A DNA stretch of 61,119 nt, from assembly GCF_900102015.1 (NCBI RefSeq), contig NZ_FNAT01000013.1, forward strand, positions 1-61,119. Direction: 5' to 3'. The translations under genes and the position numbers were made by a program. Within the stretch, counting starts at the first letter, position 1. The number at the start of each line of letters is the position of its first letter. The notes beneath the pieces are model-generated. The model had not been told where the DNA came from. It saw only the letters and a list, made by a program, of their open reading frames with translations, and did no database searches. Shown piece after piece: positions 35,094 to 44,352 of this stretch. This DNA is from Limimaricola pyoseonensis. Lineage in GTDB: Bacteria > Pseudomonadota > Alphaproteobacteria > Rhodobacterales > Rhodobacteraceae.

Positions 35094-37025
35094 TCAGTCC
35101 CCCGCCGCCCGGCCCCTGAGCGCGACGATGCCGCGCGGCCGGAACTGGATGAAGAGGATCACGACGAGGATCATGTAGGTCTGCGCCGCCAGCGTGTTCG
35201 ACGGGTTGGCGGTCTCGATCGCCTTCTGCAGCCCGCCGATCATCGCCGCGCCAGCCAGCGTGCCCCAGATGTTGCCGACGCCGCCCACGACCACGGTCAT
35301 GAAGCTCTGCACGATGTAGTCGGCGCCCATCTCGGAGGTGACCTTGGCGTAGAGCCCGATGGCGACGCCGGCGATCCCGGCGATGCCCGAGCCGAGCCCG
35401 AAGGTCAGCATGTTGACCCGGCCCGGATCGATCCCGGCCGAGGCCGCCATGCCCGGGTTCTGCGTCACCGCGCGGGTCTCGAGCCCGAGCCGGGTGCGCT
35501 TCATCAGGAACAGGAAGAAGCCGAGGAACATCAGCGCCAGCACGAAGATCGCGATGCGGATATGGCTGATGCCGACCACGTCGTTCATGATCCACGCGCC
35601 GCCGAGCCAGTCCGGCGCAGTCAGCGGCCGGGCCTGCGTGCCGAAGGCGATCTTGGCGAGCTGCTGCAGCGCGATCGAGATGCCGAAGGTGGCGAGCAGC
35701 GTCTCCAGCGGCCGGTGGTAGAGATGCCGGATCACCAGCCGCTCCATCGCAACGCCGGCGGCGAATGTCACCACGAAGGCCGCCGGCAGCGCCGCGATCA
35801 GCGACAGCGTCCGGTCGGGCACGAGCTGCTGCACCAGATAGGCGGTGTAGGCGCCCATCATGATGAACTCGCCATGCGCCATGTTGATCACGCCCATCAC
35901 CCCGAAGGTGACGGCCAGCCCGATCGCGGCAAGAAAGTAGATCGATGCGAGCGACAGCGCGTCGAGCCCGAGATCGACGCCCTTCATCGCCGTCACCTTG
36001 GTGTCGATCGCCGCCAGCGCCCGGCGCGCCGCGTCGGTGACGGCGGCGGAGGGCTCGAGGTAGATCTCGTGGAAGCCGTGCGCGGCGAGCGCTGCCTCGA
36101 CCTGCGCCTCGTCCACCCGCGGCGGCACGAGGCCCTGCCCGGCCAGCGCGTCATAGGCCGCGGCCCGCCTGCCCGGATCGCCGAGCTGCGCCACCGGCAC
36201 GCCCGCCACCCTGCCCGCCTCGATATTCGCGGCAAGCGCGTCGCGGATCTGCGCGTCGGTCGGGCGCGGCGGCGCCAGCCCGGCATCGACCAGCATCGCG
36301 TAGGCCGCGGCATGGCCGAAGCCGTCCGCGCCGGGCACCAGCCTTGCGGCGAGATTGCCCTCGGGCGTCTCGCCCGCCGGGCCCGCCACGCGCCGCGTTG
36401 CCAGAAGCGGGTTCAGCGCGCCGCGCGCCTCGACCGAGATGTCGCCCGAGAGCGCCTCGATCGCCGCGACCCGCGCCGCCTCGTCTTCGCCGAAGCGCAT
36501 GGTCAGCAGCCGCTCCAGCCGTTCCTTGCGGGCGGCGATGGCCGGGTCGGTCTCGCCCGCCATCGAGGCGCGCAGCGGCGCCAGCAATTCAGGTTCGGGA
36601 TCGCGCAGGATCGAGTCGAGCCCGGCCATCCGCCTGGCCGGGTCCGGGTCGGTGAGCTGGAAGCTGACCAGCGCCGTGCCCAGAAGCGCCCGGATGCCGC
36701 TGTTGGGCTTGATGCGGTCGAGATCGCCCTCGGGCGCGGCTAGCTCGCCCTCGGGGTCGAGCGGCGCGCCTTCGCCCGCGATCCAGAACCGCCCGGCCGC
36801 GTCGATCGCCAGCGCCTTGTCCTGCCAGGCCCGCAGCACCTGCTGCGCCTGCGGCAGCCCGCTCGTCGCCACCGCCTCGATCGCCGGGGCGATGGTGCGG
36901 CGCGAGCTTTCCTCGATCAGCGCCCGGTTCCGCTGCAGCAGGTCCTGCATCGGCCCGGCCGCCGCCGTTCCGGCGCAGAGCGCCAGCGCCAGCACGCCGA
37001 GCGCGCGCCTCGTCATCCGTCTCAT
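35094..37025 (-). CDS. urtB: Urea ABC transporter permease UrtB with long N-terminal domain
   Basis: 643 residues, longer than many UrtB proteins (about 520-550). A signal peptide (1-24) precedes a helical, soluble N-terminal domain of about 330 residues; the LivH-like permease core runs from about 355 to the end (FGVMGVINMAHGEFIMMGAYTAYLVQQ, TLLATFGISIALQQLAK, VTQNPGMAASAGID). Within the N-terminal domain, residues about 239-267 and 288-316 are related copies at a 49-residue period (the pairs GLAPPRPTDAQI and GLVPPRVDEAQV). It forms the inner-membrane urea pathway with UrtC. Start ATG 37025 is the first Met of the signal peptide. Confidence 0.93.
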   Translation of the reverse strand: MRRMTRRALGVLALALCAGTAAAGPMQDLLQRNRALIEESSRRTIAPAIEAVATSGLPQAQQVLRAWQDKALAIDAAGRFWIAGEGAPLDPEGELAAPEGDLDRIKPNSGIRALLGTALVSFQLTDPDPARRMAGLDSILRDPEPELLAPLRASMAGETDPAIAARKERLERLLTMRFGEDEAARVAAIEALSGDISVEARGALNPLLATRRVAGPAGETPEGNLAARLVPGADGFGHAAAYAMLVDAGLAPPRPTDAQIRDALAANIEAGRVAGVPVAQLGDPGRRAAAYDALAGQGLVPPRVDEAQVEAALAAHGFHEIYLEPSAAVTDAARRALAAIDTKVTAMKGVDLGLDALSLASIYFLAAIGLAVTFGVMGVINMAHGEFIMMGAYTAYLVQQLVPDRTLSLIAALPAAFVVTFAAGVAMERLVIRHLYHRPLETLLATFGISIALQQLAKIAFGTQARPLTAPDWLGGAWIMNDVVGISHIRIAIFVLALMFLGFFLFLMKRTRLGLETRAVTQNPGMAASAGIDPGRVNMLTFGLGSGIAGIAGVAIGLYAKVTSEMGADYIVQSFMTVVVGGVGNIWGTLAGAAMIGGLQKAIETANPSNTLAAQTYMILVVILFIQFRPRGIVALRGRAAGD

Positions 37026-37046
37026 GGCATGTCCCGCCCGTTCTGG

Positions 37047-37073
37047 GGCCGGGGACGCGACGCGCCCCCGGCC
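37047..37073. terminator. Hairpin between urtA and urtB
   Basis: GGCCGGGG (37047-37054) and its exact complement (37066-37073) form an 8-bp GC stem with an 11-base loop in the short gap after the urtA stop. As in the other importers of this window, it probably protects the binding-protein mRNA or partly stops transcription. Confidence 0.5.
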
Positions 37074-37082
37074 GGTCGCGCG

Positions 37083-38369
37083 TCAGTAGTTCGACTTGAT
37101 CTGCACGCAGGTCTCGGTTTGGGTGTTGTACATCCCGCATTCCAGCGCCTGCCAATCGGCCTCGAGCACGGCGCTTTCGGGCAGGTAGTCGGTCCAGGCG
37201 TCGCCCGGCACCGGGTCGGTCTGGCTCAGGATGTCGAACTGCCCCTCGCCGGTGATCTCGCCGATCAGCACCGGCTTGGTCAGGTGGTGGTTCGGCAGCA
37301 TCTCGGCGGTGCCGCCGGTCAGGTTCGGGAAGGTCTGGCCGTACATCGCGGCGCGCACGGCATCCACTTCGGTGGTGCCGGCCTGTTCGACCGCCTGCGC
37401 CCACATGTTGAAGCCGATGTAATGCGCCTCCATCGGGTCGTTGGTCACCCGCTCCTCGCCCATCTTCGCCTTCCACTTGGCGACGAACTCGGCATTGGCC
37501 TCGCCCTCGGCCGACTGGAAGTAGTTCCAGGCCGCGAGGTGGCCTTCGAGGTTCGAGGTGTCGAGGCCCGACAGCTCCTCCTCGCCGACCGAGAAGGCGA
37601 CGACGGGGATGTCCTCGGCCGAGATGCCCTGCGCGGCGAGTTCCTTGTAGAAGCCGATATTGGCGTCGCCGTTGATGGTCGAGATCACGCCGACCTTCTT
37701 GCCGTCGGCGCCGAGCGCCTTCACGTCGGCGACGATCTTCGACCAGTCGGAATGGCCGAAGGGGGTGTAGTTGACGAAGATGTCGCCCTCGGCCACGCCC
37801 TGATCCTTGAGGTAGCTCTCGAGGATGTTGTTGGTGGTGCGCGGGTAGACGTAGTCGGTGCCCAGAAGCGCGAACTTCTCGACGCCCAGCTCCTCGAGGA
37901 AGTAGTCGGTCGCCGGGATCGCCTGCTGGTTCGGCGCGGCGCCGGTGTAGAACACGTTGCGCGAGCTTTCCTCGCCCTCGTACTGGACGGGGTAGAACAG
38001 CAGACCGTTCAGCTCCTCGATCACCGGCAGCACCGACTTGCGGCTGACGCTGGTCCAGTTGCCGAAGATCACGTCGACCTCGTGCACGGTCAGCAGCTCG
38101 CGCGCCTTCTCGGCGAAGAGCGGCCAGTCCGAGGCCGGGTCGACCACCACCGCCTCGAGCTCGCAGCCCAGAAGGCCGCCGGCGGCGTTCTGGTCCTCGA
38201 CCAGCATCAGCACCGTGTCCTTCAGCGTGGTCTCCGAGATCGCCATCGTGCCCGAGAGCGAATGCAGCACGCCGACCTTGATCGGGCAAGCGGCGTCCTG
38301 CGCCAGGGCCGGGGCGGCCGAAAGGCCGAGGCCCGCCGCGAGGGCGAGGCTGGAAATGCGCGTCTTCAT
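37083..38369 (-). CDS. urtA: Urea ABC transporter substrate-binding protein UrtA
   Basis: 428 residues with a signal peptide (1-23, ending PALAQ). The mature start CPIKVGVLHSLSGTMAISETTLKDTVLMLVEDQNAAGG is diagnostic for UrtA, as are FGNWTSVSRKSVLPVIEE and GLLFYPVQYEGEESS. It binds urea (or short amides) in the periplasm. Start ATG 38369; a longer frame from 38423 has no support. It is the first gene of urtABCDE, divergent from urease across 380 bases. Confidence 0.96.
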   Translation of the reverse strand: MKTRISSLALAAGLGLSAAPALAQDAACPIKVGVLHSLSGTMAISETTLKDTVLMLVEDQNAAGGLLGCELEAVVVDPASDWPLFAEKARELLTVHEVDVIFGNWTSVSRKSVLPVIEELNGLLFYPVQYEGEESSRNVFYTGAAPNQQAIPATDYFLEELGVEKFALLGTDYVYPRTTNNILESYLKDQGVAEGDIFVNYTPFGHSDWSKIVADVKALGADGKKVGVISTINGDANIGFYKELAAQGISAEDIPVVAFSVGEEELSGLDTSNLEGHLAAWNYFQSAEGEANAEFVAKWKAKMGEERVTNDPMEAHYIGFNMWAQAVEQAGTTEVDAVRAAMYGQTFPNLTGGTAEMLPNHHLTKPVLIGEITGEGQFDILSQTDPVPGDAWTDYLPESAVLEADWQALECGMYNTQTETCVQIKSNY

Positions 38370-38749
38370 GTCACTGTCTCCCGCGGGACGCGCCGTCGGC
38401 ATTGCCACGCAGGGCCGCCGCAACTAACTCATGTCCCGCAACTTCTGTTGCACCCGGTGGCGGCCGTCGTCAGCGCCAACTTTCGCGGCCGTCACCACCC
38501 TCTCCCCCGCACCGGGTCTGCGCCGCGTTCGCCGGGGACGCCTCCTGCATCCGGAATGCCGCACCCGACGGCAACCGCCACGCCGCAGCGCGGGGCGCCC
38601 CGTCGCGCATTGCCCGATCTTTGGGCGCTTCGCCCCGCCCCTGCCGAATTTCGCGCCAGTCGCCGCCGGAACGGGCGGCCGCCCGGCGCGACTCGTGGCG
38701 TTTCGCGCCCCGCCGCCTGTAGCCCGGTGTCGACAAGGGAGGACGCACC
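38370..38749. other. Divergent urt/ure intergenic region
   Basis: 380 bases between urtA and ureD with no convincing gene. It must hold the promoters for both operons. I found no good sigma70 or sigma54 match. The one symmetric element I see is GCAAC-TTCT-GTTGC (38438-38451), about 70 bases before the urtA start, with another GCAAC at 38420-38424. Nitrogen control of urea genes is usual in this group, so an NtrC-type site is worth testing. The rest is GC-rich with many short complementary runs. Confidence 0.5.
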
Positions 38750-39586
38750 ATCCTGCACGAGACCGCATCGACCGCCGCCGCGACCCCGCACGCGCCGCAA
38801 CGCGCCAGGGGCAGCCTGCGCATCGCCGCGCATCACGCCGCGGGCGACAGCCGCGTGGCGCTCTTGCGCGCCGAGGGGTCGTTGCGCGCGCTCTTCGCCC
38901 GCCGCCCCGGCCGGGTCGAGGCGATCGTGCTCAACACCGCCGGCGGCGCGACCGGCGGCGACGCCTTCTCGATCGCGGCCGAGGCCCGCGAGGGCGCGCA
39001 TCTGCGCCTCACCACCCAGGCCGCCGAGCGCGCCTACCGCGCCACCGGCCCCGCGCCCGCGCGCATCCGCAACCGGCTGGTGGCGCGGCACGGCGCCCGG
39101 ATCGACTGGCTGCCGCAGGAGACCATCCTCTACGAGGGCTGCGATCTCGACCGCCGCCTGACGCTCGACCTCGACCCCGGCGCCCGCGCGCTGGTGGTCG
39201 AGCCGATCATTTTCGGCCGTACCGCCATGGGCGAGCGGCTCCGCGCCGCGCGCTTCCGCGACCGGATCGAGATCCGCCGCGACGGCGCGCCGCTCTATCT
39301 CGACGCGCTGCGCCTCGAGGGCGACATCGCCGCCCATCTCGCCCGCCCCGCCGTGGCGAACGGCGCCGGAGCCATGGCCAGCGTGATCCTCGCCGACCCC
39401 TCGGCCGAAGCGCATCTCGCGCCGATCCGCGCTCTGCTGCCCGCCAGTGCCGGGGCCTCGCTGATGGCCCCCGACCTTCTGGTGCTGCGCCTGCTGGCCC
39501 GCGACGGCCATGCGCTGCGCGCCACGCTTCTGCCCGTGCTCGACCGGCTCACCGGCGACACGCTCCCCGCCTCATGGAGACTCTGA
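38750..39586 (+). CDS. ureD: Urease accessory protein UreD, apparent non-AUG start (ATC 38750 or CTG 38753)
   Basis: 278 residues from ATC 38750. UreD works with UreF and UreG to load nickel into urease. [38 protein letters not shown] and [16 protein letters not shown] are diagnostic. The only standard start is GTG 38855, but family-like sequence ([21 protein letters not shown]) continues upstream of it and it has no ribosome site. Reading upstream, the frame closes at a TAG at 38720 without any ATG, GTG or TTG. GGGAGG at 38737-38742 is ideally spaced for ATC 38750 (or CTG 38753). Either a rare start codon or a sequence error (ATC for ATG) explains this. Confidence 0.85.
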   Translation: MLHETASTAAATPHAPQRARGSLRIAAHHAAGDSRVALLRAEGSLRALFARRPGRVEAIVLNTAGGATGGDAFSIAAEAREGAHLRLTTQAAERAYRATGPAPARIRNRLVARHGARIDWLPQETILYEGCDLDRRLTLDLDPGARALVVEPIIFGRTAMGERLRAARFRDRIEIRRDGAPLYLDALRLEGDIAAHLARPAVANGAGAMASVILADPSAEAHLAPIRALLPASAGASLMAPDLLVLRLLARDGHALRATLLPVLDRLTGDTLPASWRL

Positions 39587-39587
39587 G

Positions 39588-39890
<303 letters not shown>

Positions 39891-39902
39891 AAGGAGCCCG
39901 CC

Positions 39903-40064
39903 ATGATGACCCGCATCCTGCTCGCCGCCCCGGCCCTGCTGCCCGCCCCGGCGCTGGCCCATGCCGGCCACCCGCACGGCCAGCCCGGCTGGACCGGCCC
40001 GCTCGCGGCCTTCGCGCTGATCGGCCTCGCCGGTCTCGCGGCATGGCGGAGGGCGCGGTCGTGA
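39903..40064 (+). CDS. Small exported or membrane protein between ureA and ureB
   Basis: 53 residues. A signal-peptide-like start ([21 protein letters not shown]) is followed by a short His-containing stretch ([11 protein letters not shown]), one membrane helix ([16 protein letters not shown]) and an Arg-rich end. AAGGAG at 39891-39896 supports the start. Its stop TGA (40062-40064) overlaps the ureB GTG start, so it is translated within the operon. The layout resembles the small His-rich ends of HupE/UreJ-type nickel proteins, but it is much shorter, and I would not assign a function. A role in metal supply is a guess from place and His content. Confidence 0.7.
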   Translation: MMTRILLAAPALLPAPALAHAGHPHGQPGWTGPLAAFALIGLAGLAAWRRARS

Positions 40065-40366
40065 TCCCCGGCGAGACCTTCCCCGCCCCGGGCGAGATCG
40101 AGTTGAACCCGGGCCGCGCCGCGATCACCCTGATGGTCGCCAACACCGGCGACCGCCCCGTTCAGGTCGGCAGCCACTACCACTTCGCCGAGGCCAACGC
40201 CGCGCTCGACTTCGACCGCGCCGCCGCGCGCGGCCGCCGGCTCGACATCGCGTCCGGCACCGCCGTGCGCTTCGAACCCGGCCAGCGCCGCGAGGTGCGG
40301 CTGATCGAGATACACGGAGACCGAAAGGTCTTCGGCTTCCAGGGCGACGTGATGGGGGATCTGTGA
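40061..40366 (+). CDS. ureB: Urease beta subunit UreB
   Basis: 101 residues from GTG 40061. The mature-type start (V/M)[18 protein letters not shown] and [18 protein letters not shown] with [14 protein letters not shown] identify it. ATG 40043 is in frame, but UreB proteins start at MIPGE, GGAGGG lies 8 bases before the GTG, and the GTGA overlap with the preceding small gene supports coupling. Confidence 0.95.
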   Translation: MIPGETFPAPGEIELNPGRAAITLMVANTGDRPVQVGSHYHFAEANAALDFDRAAARGRRLDIASGTAVRFEPGQRREVRLIEIHGDRKVFGFQGDVMGDL

Positions 40367-40432
40367 TGCGCCCGCATCGGGAGAATCGACGAGCCATGCT
40401 AACCTTCCGCGAGACACCCCCGGAGGTTTGCC

Positions 40433-40789
40433 ATGCGTTACGTTTTCCTGTTCCCGCTCCTTCTCCTGCCACCCCTGCCCGCCTCGGCGCAGGAGGACGG
40501 GCCCCGCTGCGACCCCTCGCACCAGATGGGCATCAACTTCTGCGCCTACGAGGAATGGATGGCCGCCGACGCCGAGCTGAACCGCCTGTGGCGCGTGGTG
40601 AAGCCGCGCGCGGATGCGCGGGGATCCGGACAGGCGCTGCTGAACGAGCAGCGCGCCTGGCTCGCGCGGCGCGATGCGACCTGCGAACCCGAGCAGAGAT
40701 CGGGCGGCAGCGCCGCGCCGATGTTCTACTGGAACTGCATGGAAGAGCTGACCCTGCGCCGCAACGCGGAGCTGCGCGCGATGCGCTGA
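40433..40789 (+). CDS. LprI-like (DUF1311) exported protein inside urease operon
   Basis: 118 residues with a signal peptide (1-20, ending PASAQ). The mature part has four cysteines and the LprI/DUF1311 pattern: [23 protein letters not shown], then [17 protein letters not shown] and [18 protein letters not shown]. LprI of mycobacteria inhibits lysozyme; most members are of unknown role. GGAGG at 40420-40424 supports ATG 40433. It sits between ureB and ureC on the same strand, 66 bases after ureB, so it is expressed with urease subunits although it has no known link to ureolysis. Confidence 0.82.
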   Translation: MRYVFLFPLLLLPPLPASAQEDGPRCDPSHQMGINFCAYEEWMAADAELNRLWRVVKPRADARGSGQALLNEQRAWLARRDATCEPEQRSGGSAAPMFYWNCMEELTLRRNAELRAMR

Positions 40790-40841
40790 CGCCCCGGCCC
40801 TCCATGAAACCCCGACCGACCGTTTTCATGGAGGCCACCCG

Positions 40842-42551
40842 ATGCCGGTGAACATCCCCCGCGCCGACTACGCCGCGATGTACGGCCCGACCACCGGCGA
40901 CCGCGTCCGCCTCGCCGACACCGAGCTGGTGATCGAGGTCGAGCGCGACCTCACCCGCTACGGCGAGGAGGTGAAGTTCGGCGGCGGCAAGACCATCCGC
41001 GACGGCATGGGCCAGAGCCAGCGCACCCGCGCCGAGGGCGCGGTCGACACGCTGGTCACCAACGCGCTGATCCTCGACCACACCGGCATCTTCAAGGCCG
41101 ATGTCGGCCTGAAGGACGGCCGCATCCATGCCATCGGCAAGGCCGGCAACCCCGACACCCAGCCCGGCGTCGACATCGTGATCGGCCCCGGCACGGAGGT
41201 GATCGCCGGCGAGGGCCGCATCCTCACCGCCGGCGGCATGGATAGCCACATCCACTACATCTGCCCCCAACAGATCGAGGAGGCGCTGGCCTCCGGCGTC
41301 ACCACCATGCTCGGCGGCGGCACCGGCCCGGCGCATGGCACGCTCGCCACCACCTGCACGCCCGGGCCGTGGCACCTTTCGCGGATGCTGCAATCGGCCG
41401 ATGCCTTCCCGATGAACCTCGCCTTCGCCGGCAAGGGCAACGCCTCGCTCCCGGGCGCGCTGCACGAGCAGGTGCGCGCCGGGGCCTGCGCGCTGAAGCT
41501 GCACGAGGACTGGGGCACCACCCCGGCCTCCATCGACTGCTGCCTGCGCGTCGCCGACGAGACCGGCGTGCAGGTGATGATCCACACCGACACGCTCAAC
41601 GAGAGCGGCTTCGTCGAGCGCACCGTCGCCGCCATCGCCGGCCGCACCATCCACGCCTTCCACACCGAGGGCGCGGGCGGCGGCCACGCGCCCGACATCA
41701 TCAAGATCTGCGGCGAGATGAACGTGCTCCCGGCCTCGACCAACCCGACCCGGCCCTACACCGTCAACACGGTCGAGGAGCATCTCGACATGCTGATGGT
41801 CTGCCATCACCTCGACAAGCGCGTGCCAGAGGACATCGCCTTCGCCGAGAGCCGGATCCGGCGCGAGACCATCGCCGCCGAGGACATCCTGCACGACATC
41901 GGCGCCTTCTCGATCATCGCGTCGGACAGCCAGGCGATGGGGCGCGTGGGCGAGGTGCTGATCCGCACCTGGCAGACCGCCGACAAGATGAAGCGCCAGC
42001 GCGGGCGGCTTTCGGAAGAGACCGGCGAGAACGACAACCTCCGCGCCCGGCGCTACGTCGCGAAATACACCATCAACCCCGCCATCGCGCATGGGCTGGC
42101 CGCCGAGATCGGCTCGATCGAGCCCGGCAAGCGCGCCGACCTCGTGCTCTGGCACCCGGCCTTCTTCGGCGTGAAGCCCGAAATGGTGCTCTTGGGCGGC
42201 CAGATCGTCATGGCGCAGATGGGCGACCCGAACGCCTCGATCCCCACCCCGCAGCCGGTGCATCTGCGGCCGATGTTCGGCGCCTATGGCCGCGCGGTCG
42301 AGCATGCCAGCGTCACCTTCGTCAGCGCGGCGGCGCAGCAGGACGGGCTGCGCGAGCGGCTCGGCCTTGCCAAGGAGACCGTCGCCATCGGCGACACGCG
42401 CGGGCTCACGAAACGCGACATGCGCCTCAACGACGCGCTGCCCGCGATCGAGGTCGACCCAGAGACCTACGAGGTCCGCGCCGATGGCGAGCTGCTGACC
42501 TGCGAACCCGCCGAGACGCTGCCGATGGCGCAGCGCTACTTCCTGTTCTGA
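40842..42551 (+). CDS. ureC: Urease alpha (catalytic) subunit UreC
   Basis: 569 residues. Nickel ligands and active-site residues are all visible: H136 and H138 (HIHYICPQQ), the carbamylated lysine K219 (ALKLHEDWG), H248, H274, the mobile-flap C321 and H322-H323 (VCHHLDK), and D362 ([12 protein letters not shown]). It hydrolyses urea to ammonia and carbamate in the cytoplasm. Full length, so the enzyme should be active. Normal start with a GGAGG-like site before ATG 40842. Confidence 0.98.
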   Translation: MPVNIPRADYAAMYGPTTGDRVRLADTELVIEVERDLTRYGEEVKFGGGKTIRDGMGQSQRTRAEGAVDTLVTNALILDHTGIFKADVGLKDGRIHAIGKAGNPDTQPGVDIVIGPGTEVIAGEGRILTAGGMDSHIHYICPQQIEEALASGVTTMLGGGTGPAHGTLATTCTPGPWHLSRMLQSADAFPMNLAFAGKGNASLPGALHEQVRAGACALKLHEDWGTTPASIDCCLRVADETGVQVMIHTDTLNESGFVERTVAAIAGRTIHAFHTEGAGGGHAPDIIKICGEMNVLPASTNPTRPYTVNTVEEHLDMLMVCHHLDKRVPEDIAFAESRIRRETIAAEDILHDIGAFSIIASDSQAMGRVGEVLIRTWQTADKMKRQRGRLSEETGENDNLRARRYVAKYTINPAIAHGLAAEIGSIEPGKRADLVLWHPAFFGVKPEMVLLGGQIVMAQMGDPNASIPTPQPVHLRPMFGAYGRAVEHASVTFVSAAAQQDGLRERLGLAKETVAIGDTRGLTKRDMRLNDALPAIEVDPETYEVRADGELLTCEPAETLPMAQRYFLF

Positions 42552-42560
42552 GGTGACCCG

Positions 42561-43031
42561 ATGACCGACCTCCCCACCGCCCGCACCCTGCACCGCAAGG
42601 GCCACTGGACCGGCCAGGCCGAGACCTGCGCGCTCGACTACGAGGGCCGCTTCCTGCGCCGCCGCGTGCTGGTCACGACCTCGGGCCTGTCGGTGCTCGT
42701 CGACCTGCCGCAGACCGTCTCGCTCGAGGCGGGCGACGCGCTGGAGCTGGGCGACGGCCGCCGCGTCGCCATCCTCGCCGCGCCCGAGGCGCTGACCGAG
42801 GTGCGCGGCGATCTCGCCCGCCTCGCCTGGCATGTCGGCAATCGCCACACGCCTTGCGAGATTCACGCCGACCGGCTGGTGATCCGCCGCGACAAGGTGA
42901 TCGCCCACATGCTCGACCATCTCGGCGCCGAGCTGCGCGACGTCACCGGGCCGTTTTCCCCCGAGGGCGGCGCCTACGGCCATGGTCGCACCCACGCCCA
43001 TGAGCACGGTCACTCCGCCCATGCTCACTGA
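42561..43031 (+). CDS. ureE: Urease accessory metallochaperone UreE
   Basis: 156 residues. The core DLPQTVSLEAGDALELGDGRRVAILAAPEAL and LAWHVGNRHTPCEIHADRLVI with HMLDHLGA are UreE. The C-terminal tail is His-rich ([17 protein letters not shown]), the nickel-storing end. It delivers nickel to the UreDFG-urease complex. Its end overlaps the ureF start. Confidence 0.96.
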   Translation: MTDLPTARTLHRKGHWTGQAETCALDYEGRFLRRRVLVTTSGLSVLVDLPQTVSLEAGDALELGDGRRVAILAAPEALTEVRGDLARLAWHVGNRHTPCEIHADRLVIRRDKVIAHMLDHLGAELRDVTGPFSPEGGAYGHGRTHAHEHGHSAHAH

Positions 43032-43668
43032 GACGCAGGCGCTCACCCTCGCGCGCTGGCTCTCGCCCGCCTACCCGGTCGGGGGCTTCGCCTATTCGCA
43101 CGGGCTGGAGACCGCCATCGCCGACGGCCACGTGACGGACGAGGCCAGTCTGCAGGATTGGCTCTCCGACCTGCTGGAGCACGGCGCGGGCCGCAACGAC
43201 GCGCTGTTCCTCGCCGCCGCCTTCCGCGCCACGGACGACGCCGAGCTTGCCCGGATAGACGCCACCGCCCGCGCCTTCGCCGCCGCCCGCGAACGCGTCA
43301 TCGAGGCCGAGCGGCAGGGCGCGGCCTTCGTCCGCACAGAGGCCGCCGTCTCGGGCGGCCCCGACACGCCGCTGCTGCACCCCGTCGCCATCGGCGCCCG
43401 CGCCGCGCGCCACGGCCTGCCGCTCCGGCCCACCGTCGCGCTCTACCTGCACGGCTTCATGGCCAACCTCGTCTCGGCGGCGCTGCGGCTGATGCCCTTG
43501 GGCCAGACCGGCGGCCAGCGCGTGCAGATCGCGCTCGCGCCCCTCTGCGAACGCCTCGCCGCCGAGGCCAAGACCGGCACGCTCGACGACCTCTCCTCCA
43601 CATCCTTTCTCGGCGACGTCACCGCGATGCGCCACGAAACCCAGCAACCGAGGATCTTCGCGACATGA
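43021..43668 (+). CDS. ureF: Urease accessory protein UreF
   Basis: 215 residues from ATG 43021, which overlaps the end of ureE by 11 bases. [27 protein letters not shown] is the conserved UreF N-terminus, and [23 protein letters not shown] is the central helix. In-frame ATGs at 42982 and 43000 are possible but would add residues encoded within the ureE His tail. UreF gates GTP hydrolysis by UreG during nickel insertion. The stop overlaps the ureG start by ATGA. Confidence 0.93.
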   Translation: MLTETQALTLARWLSPAYPVGGFAYSHGLETAIADGHVTDEASLQDWLSDLLEHGAGRNDALFLAAAFRATDDAELARIDATARAFAAARERVIEAERQGAAFVRTEAAVSGGPDTPLLHPVAIGARAARHGLPLRPTVALYLHGFMANLVSAALRLMPLGQTGGQRVQIALAPLCERLAAEAKTGTLDDLSSTSFLGDVTAMRHETQQPRIFAT

Positions 43669-44309
43669 CCTCCATGAACGGACCCCTGCGCATCGGCATC
43701 GGCGGCCCGGTCGGCGCCGGCAAGACCACGCTCACCGCCGCGCTGGCCCGCGCGCTCGCCCCCGACCATTCCATCGGCGTCATCACCAACGACATCTACA
43801 CGCAGGAGGACGCCGAGGCGCTGATGCGGATGCAGATCCTGCCCGGCGACCGGGTGATCGGTGTCGAGACGGGCGGCTGCCCGCACACCGCGATCCGCGA
43901 GGATGCCAGCCTCAACCTCGCCGCCGTCGCCGAGCTTGAGCGCCGTCATCCCGGCATCGAGGTGGTGCTGATCGAGAGCGGCGGCGACAACCTCTCCGCC
44001 ACCTTCAGCCCGGAGCTCGCCGACCTCACCGTCTACGTCATCGACGTCGCGGCCGGCGAGGAGATCCCGCGCAAGGGCGGCCCGGCGATCACCCGCTCGG
44101 ACCTGCTGGTGATCAACAAGACCGACCTCGCGCCGCATGTCGGCGCTTCGCTCGAGGTGATGGCGCGCGACGCGGCGCGGATGCGGGGCGAGCGTCCCGT
44201 CGCGTTCTGCGCCCTGCGCCATGGCGAGGGCGTGGCCGAGGTGCTGGGCCAGCTGCGGCGCATGGGCGGGCTGGCGGCGCCGCAACGCGAACCCGCGACC
44301 CCGGCCTGA
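43665..44309 (+). CDS. ureG: Urease accessory GTPase UreG
   Basis: 214 residues. P-loop [11 protein letters not shown], nickel-binding [15 protein letters not shown] and [14 protein letters not shown] (G4 motif) are diagnostic. It couples GTP hydrolysis to nickel insertion. ATG 43665 overlaps ureF; a second ATG at 43674 is possible. It ends the operon, 43 bases from the converging LysR gene. Confidence 0.97.
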   Translation: MTSMNGPLRIGIGGPVGAGKTTLTAALARALAPDHSIGVITNDIYTQEDAEALMRMQILPGDRVIGVETGGCPHTAIREDASLNLAAVAELERRHPGIEVVLIESGGDNLSATFSPELADLTVYVIDVAAGEEIPRKGGPAITRSDLLVINKTDLAPHVGASLEVMARDAARMRGERPVAFCALRHGEGVAEVLGQLRRMGGLAAPQREPATPA

Positions 44310-44352
44310 CCCCCTGCGCCGCCTCAGGCCCGCCGGGTCCGGACGGCCGCCG

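Noticed and set aside
38370-38749. Sigma54 promoter for urt or ure genes
   Set aside because: Nitrogen-regulated promoters are expected, but no GG-N10-GC pair in a good TGGCAC/TTGC context was found on either strand.
38855-39586. GTG 38855 as start of ureD
   Set aside because: Standard start codon, but conserved UreD residues continue upstream and no ribosome site precedes it.
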